DNA of 64,000 nucleotides from an uncultured Oscillospiraceae bacterium (GCA_944387095.1 CALXDP010000005.1:39015-103014), one strand, 5' to 3'; numbered from the stretch's first letter, positions 7,571 through 16,218 are shown. Numbers and translations: made by a program. The notes: generated by a model not told the origin, from the letters alone.

Positions 7571-8476
7571 CTATTGGTTTTGTGTTGGGGCCGACAGAGC
7601 GCGCAGGCGCTCTGACAGCAGCCGGAAAAAGGCCTGGGTGACTTTGGATCTCACCTGGTACTTGGGCCAGACCAGGCTCATGCCGCACTCCAGGGTGGGG
7701 AACAGGGGACGGAAGCACACTGCGCTGTCCTGGCCGGTGTTGATCAGATGGTTCAGGGTGAGGGCGTACCCCACCCCGGCCTCCACGAGCAGCGCGGCGT
7801 TGTAGATCAGGTTATAGCTGGCCACCACGCGCAGCGCGGAGAAGTCATAGCCCAGCCACGGGGAGAGCTCAGCCTCCACATGGGACTGCCGGGAGATCAG
7901 CAGGGGCAGTTCCCGCAGGATTTCCGGGGTGATGTATTCCTGGCCGGCCAGCGGGTTATCCTTGGGAATCACCAGGCCCCAGTGATTTTTTGCCGGCAGG
8001 CGCAGGGAGTCATATTTCCCGGGAATGGTGGACCCCAGGATCAGGCCAAAGTCCAGTAGGCCCTTTTCCATGCGATCCAGCAGGTCGTCGGCATTGGCGC
8101 TGAACAGATGGAAGCGGACCTGGGGATACCGGGCTTGAAAGCGCTGCACCGCATCGGCGATTAGCGCCATGCCGTCGGTCTCTCCGCCGCCGATGTAGAT
8201 ATCCCCGGTGGTGATCAGCTCAGTCTCCCGCAGTTCCGACTGGGTCTTTTCCACCAGATCCAGGATCTCGTTGGCCCGCTTGCGCAGCAGGATGCCGTCC
8301 TCCGTCAGGGTGACGTGGCGGCTGCCCCGGACAAGCAGCGGCTTCCCGATCTCCTCTTCCAGGGCCATCAGCTGACGGGACAGGGTGGGCTGGGAGAGGT
8401 GGAGAGCCTGGGCTGCGCCGGAGATGCTCTCCTCCCGGGCCACGGTGAGAAAATACCGCAGGACGCGAAGTTCCAT
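7571..8476 (-). CDS. LysR-family transcriptional regulator
   Basis: 301 residues, standard LysR length. The N-terminal winged helix-turn-helix (about 1-60) reads MELRVLRYFLTVAREESI then SQPTLSRQLMALEEEIGKPL. The rest is a periplasmic-binding-protein-like effector domain (GDIYIGGGETDG onward). GGGAGGG precedes two adjacent ATGs (8479 and 8476); the second gives the family start MELRVLRYF. It is cotranscribed with the aldo/keto reductase and divergent from an amino acid ABC operon, so either or both could be its targets. The effector is unknown. Confidence 0.92.
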   Translation of the reverse strand: MELRVLRYFLTVAREESISGAAQALHLSQPTLSRQLMALEEEIGKPLLVRGSRHVTLTEDGILLRKRANEILDLVEKTQSELRETELITTGDIYIGGGETDGMALIADAVQRFQARYPQVRFHLFSANADDLLDRMEKGLLDFGLILGSTIPGKYDSLRLPAKNHWGLVIPKDNPLAGQEYITPEILRELPLLISRQSHVEAELSPWLGYDFSALRVVASYNLIYNAALLVEAGVGYALTLNHLINTGQDSAVCFRPLFPTLECGMSLVWPKYQVRSKVTQAFFRLLSERLRALSAPTQNQ

Positions 8477-8510
8477 CATAAATCCCTCCCACTGGGTTTC
8501 GTACGGGCAA

Positions 8511-8539
8511 AGCATAGCACCCCAGGACAGCGCTGTCAA
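8511..8539 (-). promoter_or_regulatory. Sigma-A promoter of the LysR gene
   Basis: On the minus strand TTGACA (8534-8539), 17 bp, TATGCT (8511-8516), about 35 bp before the chosen start. Confidence 0.8.
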
Positions 8540-8569
8540 CCCCAAATCCATGCTTTTTAGGCATATAAA

Positions 8570-8595
8570 AATATCCAATATAGGTATTTGATATT
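8570..8595. promoter_or_regulatory. Candidate LysR operator
   Basis: Inverted repeat AATATC (8570-8575) / GATATT (8590-8595) lies between the divergent promoters. The right arm overlaps the -35 box of the ABC operon, a position suited to a LysR-type regulator. Only the repeat is seen; binding is inferred. Confidence 0.35.
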
Positions 8596-8616
8596 TCGAT
8601 TGCAGGAGATTATAAT
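8588..8616 (+). promoter_or_regulatory. Sigma-A promoter of the first amino acid ABC operon
   Basis: TTGATA (8588-8593), 17 bp, TATAAT (8611-8616), followed by an untranslated leader of about 85 nt. Confidence 0.82.
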
Positions 8617-8705
8617 CTGGAACGGATCGGAAGGGCTGTCCCCTGAACTGGGGCGCTCAAACGTGAAAAACCTGCGGGAAACCGGGGAAGGGGCGAGGAG
8701 AGCAT

Positions 8706-9383
8706 ATGATCAGTGAACGGCTCATGGAGATTATCCTGGACTCATTCTGGCAGATTCTGTTGCCCGGCCTGGCCGTGACCATCCCCCTGACGGCGGTATC
8801 CTTTTTCTTTGCCATGATCATCGCGGTGATCACCGCCATGGTACAGTTCGCCAAAATCCCGGTGCTGCGCCACATCGCCCGGTTCTACATCTGGGTGGCC
8901 CGGGGCACGCCCCTTCTGGTGCAGCTGTTTGTGGTGTTCTACGGCCTGCCCGACCTGGGCATTATCCTGGAGCCCATCCCGGCGGCTGTCATCGTCTTCT
9001 CCCTCAATGAGGGAGCCTACTGCGCCGAAACGGTGCGGGCCTCCCTGGAGGCGGTGCCGGCGGGCCAGATGGAGGCGGGGCGGTGCGTAGGCATGAGCTA
9101 TTTGCAGGTCATGGGGCGTATCGTGTTGCCTCAGGCCATGCGCATTGCCTTCCCCTCCCTGTCCAATTCTCTGATCGCCATGGTGAAGGACACCTCGCTG
9201 GCCTCCAACATCACGGTGACCGAGATGTTCATGGAGACCCAGCGCATTGCCTCCCGCTACACAGAGTTCCTGCCCCTGTATATCGAGGTGGGCCTGATCT
9301 ACCTGCTGTTCTGTACGGTGCTCACCAAGGTGCAGCATGTGGTGGAGAAACGGCTGAGCACATATGGCGGAAAGGGGGGCTGA
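8706..9383 (+). CDS. Polar amino acid ABC transporter, permease
   Basis: 225 residues with about five membrane segments and the HisM/GlnP-type fold. ARGTPLLVQLFVVFYGLP and the EAA loop EAVPAGQMEAGRCVGMS, which contacts the ATPase, are both present. It forms the membrane channel for an amino acid with the ATPase and lipoprotein encoded just downstream. Only one permease gene is present, so a homodimer is expected. The substrate cannot be told from sequence; unlike the operon at 14.5-17.6 kb there is no riboswitch to reveal it. Confidence 0.92.
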   Translation: MISERLMEIILDSFWQILLPGLAVTIPLTAVSFFFAMIIAVITAMVQFAKIPVLRHIARFYIWVARGTPLLVQLFVVFYGLPDLGIILEPIPAAVIVFSLNEGAYCAETVRASLEAVPAGQMEAGRCVGMSYLQVMGRIVLPQAMRIAFPSLSNSLIAMVKDTSLASNITVTEMFMETQRIASRYTEFLPLYIEVGLIYLLFCTVLTKVQHVVEKRLSTYGGKGG

Positions 9384-9387
9384 AGGC

Positions 9388-10140
9388 GTGTTGGAGATCC
9401 GCGGTTTGAAGAAATCCTTCGGCAGCCTGGAAGTGCTGCGGGGCATTGACCTGACCGTCAACAAGGGAGATGTGGTGGCCATTTTGGGCAGCAGCGGCTC
9501 GGGCAAGACCACGCTGCTGCGGTGCCTGAACTTTTTGGAGGCCAGCGATGAGGGGACCATGGTCTTTGACGGTGAGACCTTCCAGATGGCCCAGATGAGG
9601 AAAAAGGACGTCGCCCGGCTGCGGGCCAAGACCGCCTTTGTCTTTCAGGACTATAACCTGTTTCTCAATAAAACGGCATTGCAGAATGTGACCGAAGGGC
9701 TGATCGTAGCCCGGAGGATGCCCAAGGATCAGGCGGTGGAGCTGGGCCGGCGGATGCTGGCCAAGGTGGGCCTGTCTGACCGGGAGGGGCACTATCCCAG
9801 CCAGCTGTCCGGTGGGCAGCAGCAGCGGGTGGCCATCGCCCGGGCCCTGGCCACCGACCCGGAGATCATCTACTTTGACGAGCCCACCTCCGCCCTGGAT
9901 CCGGAGCTGACAGGAGAGGTGCTCTCCGTCATGCGCAACCTGGCGGAGGAGGGGCGCACCATGCTGGTGGTCACCCACGAGATGGGCTTTGCCCGGCATG
10001 TGTCCAACCGGGTGGTCTTTATGGCAGAAGGGGACGTGGTGGAGTCCGGCGCGTCCCAGGATGTCTTTGACCACCCGCAGCAGGAGCGGACCCGGGCGTT
10101 CCTGCGCAATATTTACCAGGCCGGCGTGCCGGCCGACTGA
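9388..10140 (+). CDS. Polar amino acid ABC transporter, ATP-binding protein
   Basis: 250 residues from the GTG at 9388. Walker A GSSGSGKT (34-41), ABC signature LSGGQQQR, Walker [13 protein letters not shown] and switch histidine in VVTHEMGF are all present. An ATG 24 nt upstream would overlap the permease but has a poor ribosome site, whereas GGGGGG sits 8 nt before the GTG and gives the usual start LEIRGLKKSFG. It energises import through the adjacent permease. Confidence 0.93.
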   Translation: MLEIRGLKKSFGSLEVLRGIDLTVNKGDVVAILGSSGSGKTTLLRCLNFLEASDEGTMVFDGETFQMAQMRKKDVARLRAKTAFVFQDYNLFLNKTALQNVTEGLIVARRMPKDQAVELGRRMLAKVGLSDREGHYPSQLSGGQQQRVAIARALATDPEIIYFDEPTSALDPELTGEVLSVMRNLAEEGRTMLVVTHEMGFARHVSNRVVFMAEGDVVESGASQDVFDHPQQERTRAFLRNIYQAGVPAD

Positions 10141-10172
10141 TATGAATGGGAGGAAAGAACGGAGTGAAAAGC

Positions 10173-10988
10173 ATGAAAAAGAAAAAGATTGCGGCGCTGG
10201 TTTTGGTGGGCGCCCTGAGCGCGCTGGCCCTGGCCGGCTGCTCCAACAGCGAAAATCAAGACCAGGCGGAGGGGGATCAGCTGGCCCGGATCCAGCAGAG
10301 CGGTGAGATCGTCATCGCCCTGGAAGGCACCTGGGCCCCCTGGAGTTTCCACGATGAGGAAGATAACCTCACCGGCTATGACGTGGAGGTGGGCCGGCTG
10401 ATCGCCGAGCAGCTGGGGGTGGAGGCCACCTTCGTGGAGGGGAGCTGGGACGGCCTGTTCGCCGGGCTGGACTCCAGCCGGTACGACATTGTGATCAACG
10501 GAGTGGGCGTGACCGAGGACCGGGCGGAAAAGTACGATTTCTCCACCCCCTACGCCTACAACCGCACGGTGGTCATCGTCCGGGGGGATAACGAGGACAT
10601 CCAGTCCATGGAGGACCTGGAGGGCAAGACCACGGCCAACACCCTGGCCAGCACCTACGCCACGCTGGCGGAGGGCTACGGGGCCACCAACACTGGCGTG
10701 GACGATTTGCTCCAGACCATCGAGCTGCTGGAGGCCGGTCGTATCGACGCCACCCTGAACGCCGAGGGTACCTATGCCTTCTACATGAGCCAGCACCCAG
10801 ACGCCGACATCAAGATCGCGGCCTATGCCGACCAGACGGAGGAGATCGCCATCCCCTTCCGCAAGGGAGAGGACTCGGCCAGTCTGCGGGAAGCGGTGAA
10901 CGAGGCCCTGGATGAGCTGAGCCAGTCCGGGCAGCTGGCCCAGCTGTCCCAGCAGTTCTTCGGCATCGACATCTCCCAGGAGCCGTAA
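10173..10988 (+). CDS. Amino acid ABC transporter, substrate-binding lipoprotein
   Basis: 271 residues. A lipoprotein signal (MKKKK, hydrophobic core, lipobox LAGC) anchors it to the outer face of the membrane. The mature part is a family-3 solute-binding protein (IVIALEGTWAPWSFHDE, LTGYDVEVGRLIAEQL, DIVINGVGVTEDRAEKYDFS). GGAG lies 8 nt before the ATG at 10173; a GTG 9 nt upstream is possible but adds nothing to the signal peptide. The aromatic-rich GTWAPWSFHD pocket and the acidic residues fit a polar amino acid such as cystine or glutamine, but this is a guess. Confidence 0.93.
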   Translation: MKKKKIAALVLVGALSALALAGCSNSENQDQAEGDQLARIQQSGEIVIALEGTWAPWSFHDEEDNLTGYDVEVGRLIAEQLGVEATFVEGSWDGLFAGLDSSRYDIVINGVGVTEDRAEKYDFSTPYAYNRTVVIVRGDNEDIQSMEDLEGKTTANTLASTYATLAEGYGATNTGVDDLLQTIELLEAGRIDATLNAEGTYAFYMSQHPDADIKIAAYADQTEEIAIPFRKGEDSASLREAVNEALDELSQSGQLAQLSQQFFGIDISQEP

Positions 10989-11033
10989 CGCATCAGCGGC
11001 GCGCCGGCTGGGCAGAAGAAAGGCGGAAGCGAT

Positions 11034-11321
11034 ATGTGGAAAGATCCATTGTCACCGGAGTCGGTGGAGCAGAACCTGAAGGACGCGGGCTGCCCTGGGA
11101 AATTTGTGGAGCGTTTCCTGGCCTGCTATGGCGACTGCACGCCGGAGGAACAGCTCCAGCTGCTCTACGGACAGCGCAAAGAGCTGCTGCGGCAGGTCCA
11201 TGACTGCCAGAAAAAACTGGACTGCCTGGACTACCTGCGGGATCAGATCCGGAAGCGCGAGGCCGGGCGGGAGAAAAAAGCCGGCGCAGAGCCCAAAAAG
11301 GAAAAGGAAGAGGAAGAATAA
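11034..11321 (+). CDS. Small conserved-type protein, function unknown
   Basis: 95 residues with good ribosome site spacing. The N-terminal part is a compact helical region (PLSPESVEQNLKDAGCPGKF, then EEQLQLLYGQRKELLRQVHD). A coiled-coil stretch follows (QKKLDCLDYLRDQI), then a Lys/Glu tail. The KLDCLDYL heptads resemble the dimerisation helix of MerR-type regulators, but no DNA-binding domain is present. It may be cotranscribed with the transporter 46 nt upstream. I cannot assign a function. Confidence 0.7.
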   Translation: MWKDPLSPESVEQNLKDAGCPGKFVERFLACYGDCTPEEQLQLLYGQRKELLRQVHDCQKKLDCLDYLRDQIRKREAGREKKAGAEPKKEKEEEE

Positions 11322-11361
11322 GAATAAAGGGCCGGCTCCCCGGCGGAAATGAGAACAGATG

Positions 11362-11400
11362 AAAAGCATCCCCACGGCACGCCGCCGTGGGGATGCTTTT
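11362..11400. terminator. Bidirectional terminator before rhaD
   Basis: A perfect 17-bp stem (11362-11378 and 11384-11400) with a 5-nt loop. The arms carry AAAA and TTTT at their ends, and the flanking genes converge. Confidence 0.85.
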
Positions 11401-11412
11401 ATCTGGTTCTGC

Positions 11413-12225
11413 TCAGTCCAGGTATCCGGGCCGGACCTTCAGGCCAAATCGGGCTGCCACCTGGCGGAGCTGCTGGTCGGTGATGGCCTGCTTCCAGGGC
11501 AAATGGGCGATCTTCATGTAAATTCCGGCGCCCTTTTCCGCCGTTTCAATCAGGCCGAAGGCCTCGTCCAGACTGGCGCCGGCGGCGTAAATGCCGTGGT
11601 GGGCCCAGACTGCCAGGCGGGACAGGCGCATCTTTTCCGCGGTGGCCAGGCCAATCTCCCGGGTGCCGCACACCATCCAGGGCAGCACGCCCACCCCGTC
11701 GGGAAAGACCATGACGCACTCGGTACACATCCGCCACAGGGTGCGGGTGAAGGCCCGCTCGTCCAGATCATGGACAAAGGTCATGGCCAGCAGGTTATCC
11801 GGGTGGCAGTGCAGAACGACCCGGTGGGCGGGATCTACCTGCAGACGGGCCATGTGGCTCATCAGATGGGCGGGCAGTTCGCTGGTAAAGCTGCCCCCGT
11901 CGGAGTAGCCCCACAGGAGCTGGGCGGCGTCACCATCATCGTTCAGCCGGAAAATGCCCAGATTGGCCTCTGGGTCGTCCGGGATATTTTTGAAGTATTT
12001 TCCCGTTCCTGTGACCAGGAAGCAGCGCCCGGCCAGGGCGGGGGCCTGGAAGCCGGTGGGAATCTCCCGCAGGACGTGGCCACGGTCCAGATAGGGGGCG
12101 AGGGTTTCTTCGTCCAGCAGCAGGCTGATGTTGCCGGCGTTGCGCTCGTCCCAGCCAAGGCGGTACATATTCGTGGCAGTGCGTGCCATTTCAGTTAGAA
12201 ACGGCGCGGTCAGAATATCTTTCAT
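11413..12225 (-). CDS. rhaD: Rhamnulose-1-phosphate aldolase
   Basis: 270 residues. A class II zinc aldolase that splits rhamnulose-1-phosphate into dihydroxyacetone phosphate and lactaldehyde. The phosphate-binding NAGNIS (29-33), Glu116, and His139 and His141 in LHCHPDN with His210 in WAHHG match the catalytic and zinc positions of E. coli RhaD (Glu117, His141, His143, His212). The stretch TECVMVFPDGVGVLPWMV is also RhaD-like. The start is the ATG at 12225, behind GGAG. No rhamnose kinase, isomerase or transporter is nearby; it follows a dipeptidase gene by 40 nt. A related sugar phosphate substrate is possible. Confidence 0.88.
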   Translation of the reverse strand: MKDILTAPFLTEMARTATNMYRLGWDERNAGNISLLLDEETLAPYLDRGHVLREIPTGFQAPALAGRCFLVTGTGKYFKNIPDDPEANLGIFRLNDDGDAAQLLWGYSDGGSFTSELPAHLMSHMARLQVDPAHRVVLHCHPDNLLAMTFVHDLDERAFTRTLWRMCTECVMVFPDGVGVLPWMVCGTREIGLATAEKMRLSRLAVWAHHGIYAAGASLDEAFGLIETAEKGAGIYMKIAHLPWKQAITDQQLRQVAARFGLKVRPGYLD

Positions 12226-12265
12226 CGTACTCCGCACCTCTCTTCCCTGGGCTGGTTGGGACGGC

Positions 12266-13666
12266 TCAGCCACACAGATCGATGATGATATGGGTAAACA
12301 GCTTGGCGGACAGCATCAGATCCTGGATGCGCACCCGCTCGTCCGCGCCGTGAAGGTGGGTGTCAAAACCGGGCAGGGTGCAGCCGAAGGCCACGCCGCC
12401 GGGAATGTCGTGGACATAGGTGCCGCCGCCGGTGGACAGGCATTCCCCCTTCAGCCCGGTGTACTGCTCATACCGCTTGAGCAGCGTCCGGACAAAGGGG
12501 CTGTCGGCAGGAGTGTGATGGGGCTTGTCCTGCTCCCCCCGGAAGGAAAAGCCCCGCGTCTCAAAGGCGGCCTTGGCCACCTGCAGGCAGTTTTCCTCGG
12601 TGGCGCACAGGGGGACCCGGCTGTCAAACTGGCCCTCCAGGCCGGTGTCCGTCACCTCCAGCAGCGTAAAGGCCACCGTGAGGGGGCCGGCCACCGGCTC
12701 CTCCTGGGCAATGCCCAGCGCACGGCCTAAGTAGTCGCCATGGGGCAGCAAGGCGTTCAGATCCTTCAGGGCGTCCTTGCAGGGGCCATCCGCCAGAGGC
12801 AGGGCACACAGCAGGGCCAGCAGACCGGTGATGGCATTGTTTCCGCCCTCCGGCCAGGCGGCGTGGGAGCCCTCGCCCTTGGCCCGGATGACGGTGAGGC
12901 TGCCCTCGTGGGAGAAGGTGAACATGATGCCAGTGCGGGCGGTGATGTCCCGGGCAAAGGGCTGGATGTCATACATGCTCAGCCCTTCCACCGCGGCGGA
13001 TGCCTCCCCGGGCAGCACATTGATGCGCAAACCGCCGTGGAGCCAGCGCAGCCGGGGCAGCTGCTCCTGAAGGGGCCAGGCCCTGGAAAACACAGGCTTA
13101 AAGCCGCCCTTCTCTGTGTTGATGACCGGGAACCCAGCGTCGGGGGAGAAGGTGGCGGGGGCAAAGGGATTACGGGCGAAATACCAGGCGATGTCGGCGG
13201 AGCCGGACTCCTCGTTGGTGCCAAGGATCAACCGGCAGTTGGATTTCAGGGGGATGTCCAGGTCCTTGACCGCCTTCATGGCCAGCAGGCAGGCGGCGGC
13301 TGGCCCTTTGTCATCATCGGTGCCCCGGCCGAAGATCATGCCGTCCACCACCTTGGGGGAGAAGGGCTGGGTGACGCTCCAGCCCTCGCCGGGGGCCACC
13401 ACGTCCAAGTGACATAGCAGGTGCAGGGCGTCCGGATGAGTGTTCAGGTCGGCGGTGCCCACATAGCCCTCGTGATTCTGTGTGGCCAGCCCCCACTCAG
13501 CGGCCAGCTTCAGCGCCTCATCCAGGGCCGCTGCCGGGCCGGGGCCAAATGGCGCGCCGGGGGCGGGGTCACCCTCCACGCTGTCAATGGACACCAGGCG
13601 GCTCACGGCATCCACCAGAAGCGGCTCCTTGTCGGAAAAATAAGATTCGATCTGTTCCTTGTACAT
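12266..13666 (-). CDS. pepV: Sapep/PepV-like M20 dipeptidase
   Basis: 466 residues. A zinc metallopeptidase of family M20 that cleaves dipeptides in the cytoplasm. The first metal motif is LLCHLDVV (His86, Asp88), the bridging Asp is in GRGTDDDKGP (118 or 119), and the Glu pair is in GTNEESGSAD (152-153). The C-terminus has GFDTHLHGADERV with a late metal histidine. The start at 13666 follows GGAG with 10 nt spacing and gives MYKEQIESYF, a PepV-like N-terminus. The operon continues into rhaD. Sapep family members may prefer beta-Ala or other unusual dipeptides. Confidence 0.88.
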   Translation of the reverse strand: MYKEQIESYFSDKEPLLVDAVSRLVSIDSVEGDPAPGAPFGPGPAAALDEALKLAAEWGLATQNHEGYVGTADLNTHPDALHLLCHLDVVAPGEGWSVTQPFSPKVVDGMIFGRGTDDDKGPAAACLLAMKAVKDLDIPLKSNCRLILGTNEESGSADIAWYFARNPFAPATFSPDAGFPVINTEKGGFKPVFSRAWPLQEQLPRLRWLHGGLRINVLPGEASAAVEGLSMYDIQPFARDITARTGIMFTFSHEGSLTVIRAKGEGSHAAWPEGGNNAITGLLALLCALPLADGPCKDALKDLNALLPHGDYLGRALGIAQEEPVAGPLTVAFTLLEVTDTGLEGQFDSRVPLCATEENCLQVAKAAFETRGFSFRGEQDKPHHTPADSPFVRTLLKRYEQYTGLKGECLSTGGGTYVHDIPGGVAFGCTLPGFDTHLHGADERVRIQDLMLSAKLFTHIIIDLCG

Positions 13667-13701
13667 GGGTTCATATCTCCTTCGGAAAGGGATCGGTACA
13701 T

Positions 13702-13731
13702 CATGGGTGGGACGCCTTTGCCCCACCCATG
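13702..13731. promoter_or_regulatory. Palindrome in the pepV leader
   Basis: CATGGGTGGG (13702-13711) and CCCACCCATG (13722-13731) form a perfect 10-bp inverted repeat, starting about 15 nt downstream of the predicted transcription start. It lacks a T-run, so it may be an operator, possibly for the neighbouring DauR-like regulator, or an RNA hairpin. Confidence 0.4.
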
Positions 13732-13752
13732 AAAGGGATATTGCGCTTTCTT

Positions 13753-13781
13753 ATTGTATCGGCTCGCTGTGTAAAAAGCAA
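13753..13781 (-). promoter_or_regulatory. Sigma-A promoter of pepV-rhaD
   Basis: On the minus strand TTGCTT (13776-13781), 17 bp, TACAAT (13753-13758), just upstream of the leader palindrome. Confidence 0.7.
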
Positions 13782-13815
13782 GGGGAAACAGGGGAAAAAG
13801 AACGGGAAAGGAAAA

Positions 13816-14454
13816 TTATTCCTCTCCCGCGGAACCGGAGATCTCCCCCAAATACTTGTAGATGGTGTAGCGGGAGACCCCAAGATGTTTGGCCACATAG
13901 GGCACCGACTTCCGGTAGGAGAAGGCGTTGCGCTGCTCCAGCATGGCCACCAGACGGGTGCGGTCCCGTTTGGTCAGCGCCTCCACCGGCTTGCCCAGGC
14001 TGGTCAGGCACTGCTCGAACAGATCGGCCAGCTGCCGGGAATCCCCCTCCTGCCAGAGCGCGGACTGCAAGTCGGACTGGGCGCTCATCAAGTCCACCAG
14101 GATGCGGTTGGCAAATACCAGGGAGGTATAGTCGAAGTTGATGCCCAGAGCCAGGTTATAGTCCTCCCCGATCATGTGGAAGGTGGAGGACTTGGTCTGA
14201 CGGCCGTCCGGGGTGGTGGCGGCCAGGTTGACCTGGTCGGTGGTGGCGGCCTGCTCGTCCAGGGCCAGGCCGATGCCCATGATGTCCATGGTGGAGCCAA
14301 CCTCCCGGCCAGAGACATGGCCGTTGTAGATGGACAGGATGGGGTGGGTGGGCACCCCCATGTCGTGGACCAGCGTCTCACAGGAGGAGCCGAACATCTC
14401 GGCGATCCCCCGGGCGGTACGGTCTAAAAACTCAAAAGCCTGGTCGCGGTTCAT
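13816..14454 (-). CDS. YheO/DauR-like transcriptional regulator
   Basis: 212 residues with two parts. The N-terminal YheO-like PAS domain (about 10-125) includes GSSCETLVHDM, ILSIYNGHVSGREVG and INFDYTSL. A C-terminal helix-turn-helix (about 165-205) reads YVAKHLGVSRYTIYKYL. DauR of this family controls D-amino acid catabolism, so a ligand linked to amino acid or peptide metabolism is plausible beside the dipeptidase gene and the lysine transporter. Its own sigma-A promoter lies just upstream. Confidence 0.88.
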   Translation of the reverse strand: MNRDQAFEFLDRTARGIAEMFGSSCETLVHDMGVPTHPILSIYNGHVSGREVGSTMDIMGIGLALDEQAATTDQVNLAATTPDGRQTKSSTFHMIGEDYNLALGINFDYTSLVFANRILVDLMSAQSDLQSALWQEGDSRQLADLFEQCLTSLGKPVEALTKRDRTRLVAMLEQRNAFSYRKSVPYVAKHLGVSRYTIYKYLGEISGSAGEE

Positions 14455-14488
14455 GGCGGCACATCCTTTTCAACAAATTGTCAACCTC

Positions 14489-14517
14489 AGTATAGCGCGT
14501 TTCCCGGGAAATGACAA
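14489..14517 (-). promoter_or_regulatory. Sigma-A promoter of the YheO-like regulator
   Basis: On the minus strand TTGTCA (14512-14517), 17 bp, TATACT (14489-14494). It directly follows the terminator of the lysine transporter operon. Confidence 0.78.
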
Positions 14518-14518
14518 G

Positions 14519-14552
14519 AAAAACCTCCTGGGCGGAGCCCGCCGCCCAGGAG
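14519..14552 (-). terminator. Terminator of the lysine transporter operon
   Basis: An 11-bp stem (14525-14535 and 14542-14552) followed on the minus strand by a GGTTTTTC run. Confidence 0.88.
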
Positions 14553-14563
14553 AGGGGAAGAGT

Positions 14564-15304
14564 CTATTGTGCCATAAACCGGGCGAGAAAATCCCGGGTG
14601 CGCGGTTGGGTGGGGTGGGTGAGCACCTGCTGGGGATCCCCTTGCTCGCAGATGACCCCGTCTGCCATGAACACCACATGGCTGGACACATCCCGGGCAA
14701 AGGCCATTTCGTGGGTGACCACTAGCATGGTCATGCCATGGTTGGCCAGGTCCCGCATGACGGAGAGCACCTCACCCACCATTTCCGGGTCCAGGGCGGA
14801 GGTGGGCTCGTCAAAGAGCAGCACCTCCGGCTCCATGGCCAGGGCCCGGGCAATGGCCACCCGCTGCTTCTGACCGCCGGAGATCTGCCGGGGCTTGGCG
14901 TTGATGTAGGGGGCCATGCCCACCTGGTGCAGGTACTTCATGGCGTTTTCCCGGGCCTCGGCCCTGGACTTTTTCAATACCTTCACCTGGCCCACCACGC
15001 AGTTGTCCAACACGGTCATGTTGTTGAACAGGTTGAAGGACTGGAACACCATGCCAACCTTGGAGCGGTACCGGGAGGGGTTGACCCCCTTGCCGGTGAC
15101 GTCCTGTCCGTGGAAGAGGATCTGACCGCTGGTGGGGATCTCCAGCAGGTTGATACACCGCAGCAGGGTGGACTTGCCCGAGCCGGAGGTCCCGATGATG
15201 CTGGTCACATCCCCAGGGCTAACGGTGAAGTCGATGTCACGGAGCACCTCGTGGCCGCCAAAGGATTTGGAGAGATGCCGCACTTCCAAAATCGCGCCGC
15301 TCAT
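14564..15304 (-). CDS. Amino acid (lysine) ABC transporter, ATP-binding protein
   Basis: 246 residues with Walker [12 protein letters not shown] signature ISGGQKQR, Walker [13 protein letters not shown] and the switch His in VVTHEMAF. It is the last gene of the three-gene transporter operon, and its ATG overlaps the permease stop by one base (TAATG), indicating translational coupling. The lysine assignment comes only from the riboswitch at the head of the operon; family members also move arginine, histidine or glutamine. Confidence 0.93.
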   Translation of the reverse strand: MSGAILEVRHLSKSFGGHEVLRDIDFTVSPGDVTSIIGTSGSGKSTLLRCINLLEIPTSGQILFHGQDVTGKGVNPSRYRSKVGMVFQSFNLFNNMTVLDNCVVGQVKVLKKSRAEARENAMKYLHQVGMAPYINAKPRQISGGQKQRVAIARALAMEPEVLLFDEPTSALDPEMVGEVLSVMRDLANHGMTMLVVTHEMAFARDVSSHVVFMADGVICEQGDPQQVLTHPTQPRTRDFLARFMAQ

Positions 15305-16188
15305 TATCGCTCCCCCCTGTTCCGTCCGTGTTTCAGCGCCTGCCGGGTGCGCTCCCGCTCTTCCGTGCTGCGCTCGTCAAAGGGGGTGCCCCGACTGGGA
15401 TGATTGTAGGTGCCGGCGGTCATGGTCAGCGCGTCGCCCTGCACCAGCTGGTAGCTGCTGCTGCCGTCCAGATGCCGCTCCAGCAGCCGCAGCAGGAAGG
15501 AGGCGATGAGGGTCATGGTGAGATAGCCGATCATCTCGATGGCGGCGGATTGGAAATACATGTTGTTGTTGCCCACGATGTTCCGGTGCTGGCCGAAGAA
15601 CTCGATAAAGCCGATGACGAACATCACCGAGGTGTCCTTGATGTTGATGATGAAGTTGTTGCCGATCTGGGGAAGGATGTTCCGGAAGGCCTGGGGCAGA
15701 ATGACGTTGGTCATGGCCTGCACGTGGGTCATGCCGATGGCCTTGGCCCCCTCGGTCTGGCCCGGGTCGATGGAGATGATGCCCCCCCGCACCGACTCGG
15801 CCATGTAGGCGCCGGTGTTGATGGATACCACGATGATGGCGGCCAGCCACAGCCCGCTGTTGCCCCGGAACATGATCTGCTGGTCGGTGAAGTAGGGCAG
15901 GCCGTAGTAGATGAACACCGCCTGAAGCACCATGGGGGTGCCCCGGAATACCTCTACATAGATCCGCACGATCACCCGGATGAACTTGAGCACAAAGCGC
16001 TTGAGGAGGGGATCGTTTTTGGTGTAGGGGATGGTGTTCAGGATGCCGCACAGCAGGCCGATGAGGCAGCCAATGACGGTGGCTGCCACCGCCAGGATCA
16101 GGGTGCTGCGGATGCCCACCAAGTACCGGTCCCAGTACTGCATCCAGAGGGCGGCCATGTCCTGGCCCAGTTCAATGAATTTATCCAT
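15304..16188 (-). CDS. Amino acid (lysine) ABC transporter, permease
   Basis: 294 residues. It has the HisM-type fold with [20 protein letters not shown] and the ATPase-contact loop [22 protein letters not shown]-terminal extension of about 45 mostly polar, charged residues (from about 250) follows the last membrane segment and is longer than the usual permease tail; its role is unknown. The gene starts 82 nt after the binding-protein gene, across a stable hairpin. Confidence 0.92.
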   Translation of the reverse strand: MDKFIELGQDMAALWMQYWDRYLVGIRSTLILAVAATVIGCLIGLLCGILNTIPYTKNDPLLKRFVLKFIRVIVRIYVEVFRGTPMVLQAVFIYYGLPYFTDQQIMFRGNSGLWLAAIIVVSINTGAYMAESVRGGIISIDPGQTEGAKAIGMTHVQAMTNVILPQAFRNILPQIGNNFIINIKDTSVMFVIGFIEFFGQHRNIVGNNNMYFQSAAIEMIGYLTMTLIASFLLRLLERHLDGSSSYQLVQGDALTMTAGTYNHPSRGTPFDERSTEERERTRQALKHGRNRGER

Positions 16189-16218
16189 GGGGGAGACGCG
16201 CTCCTTTCTGACACAAGG

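Noticed and set aside
8617-8705. A riboswitch in the leader of the first ABC operon
   Set aside because: About 85 nt with no recognised aptamer blocks and no terminator; too short for the lysine type.
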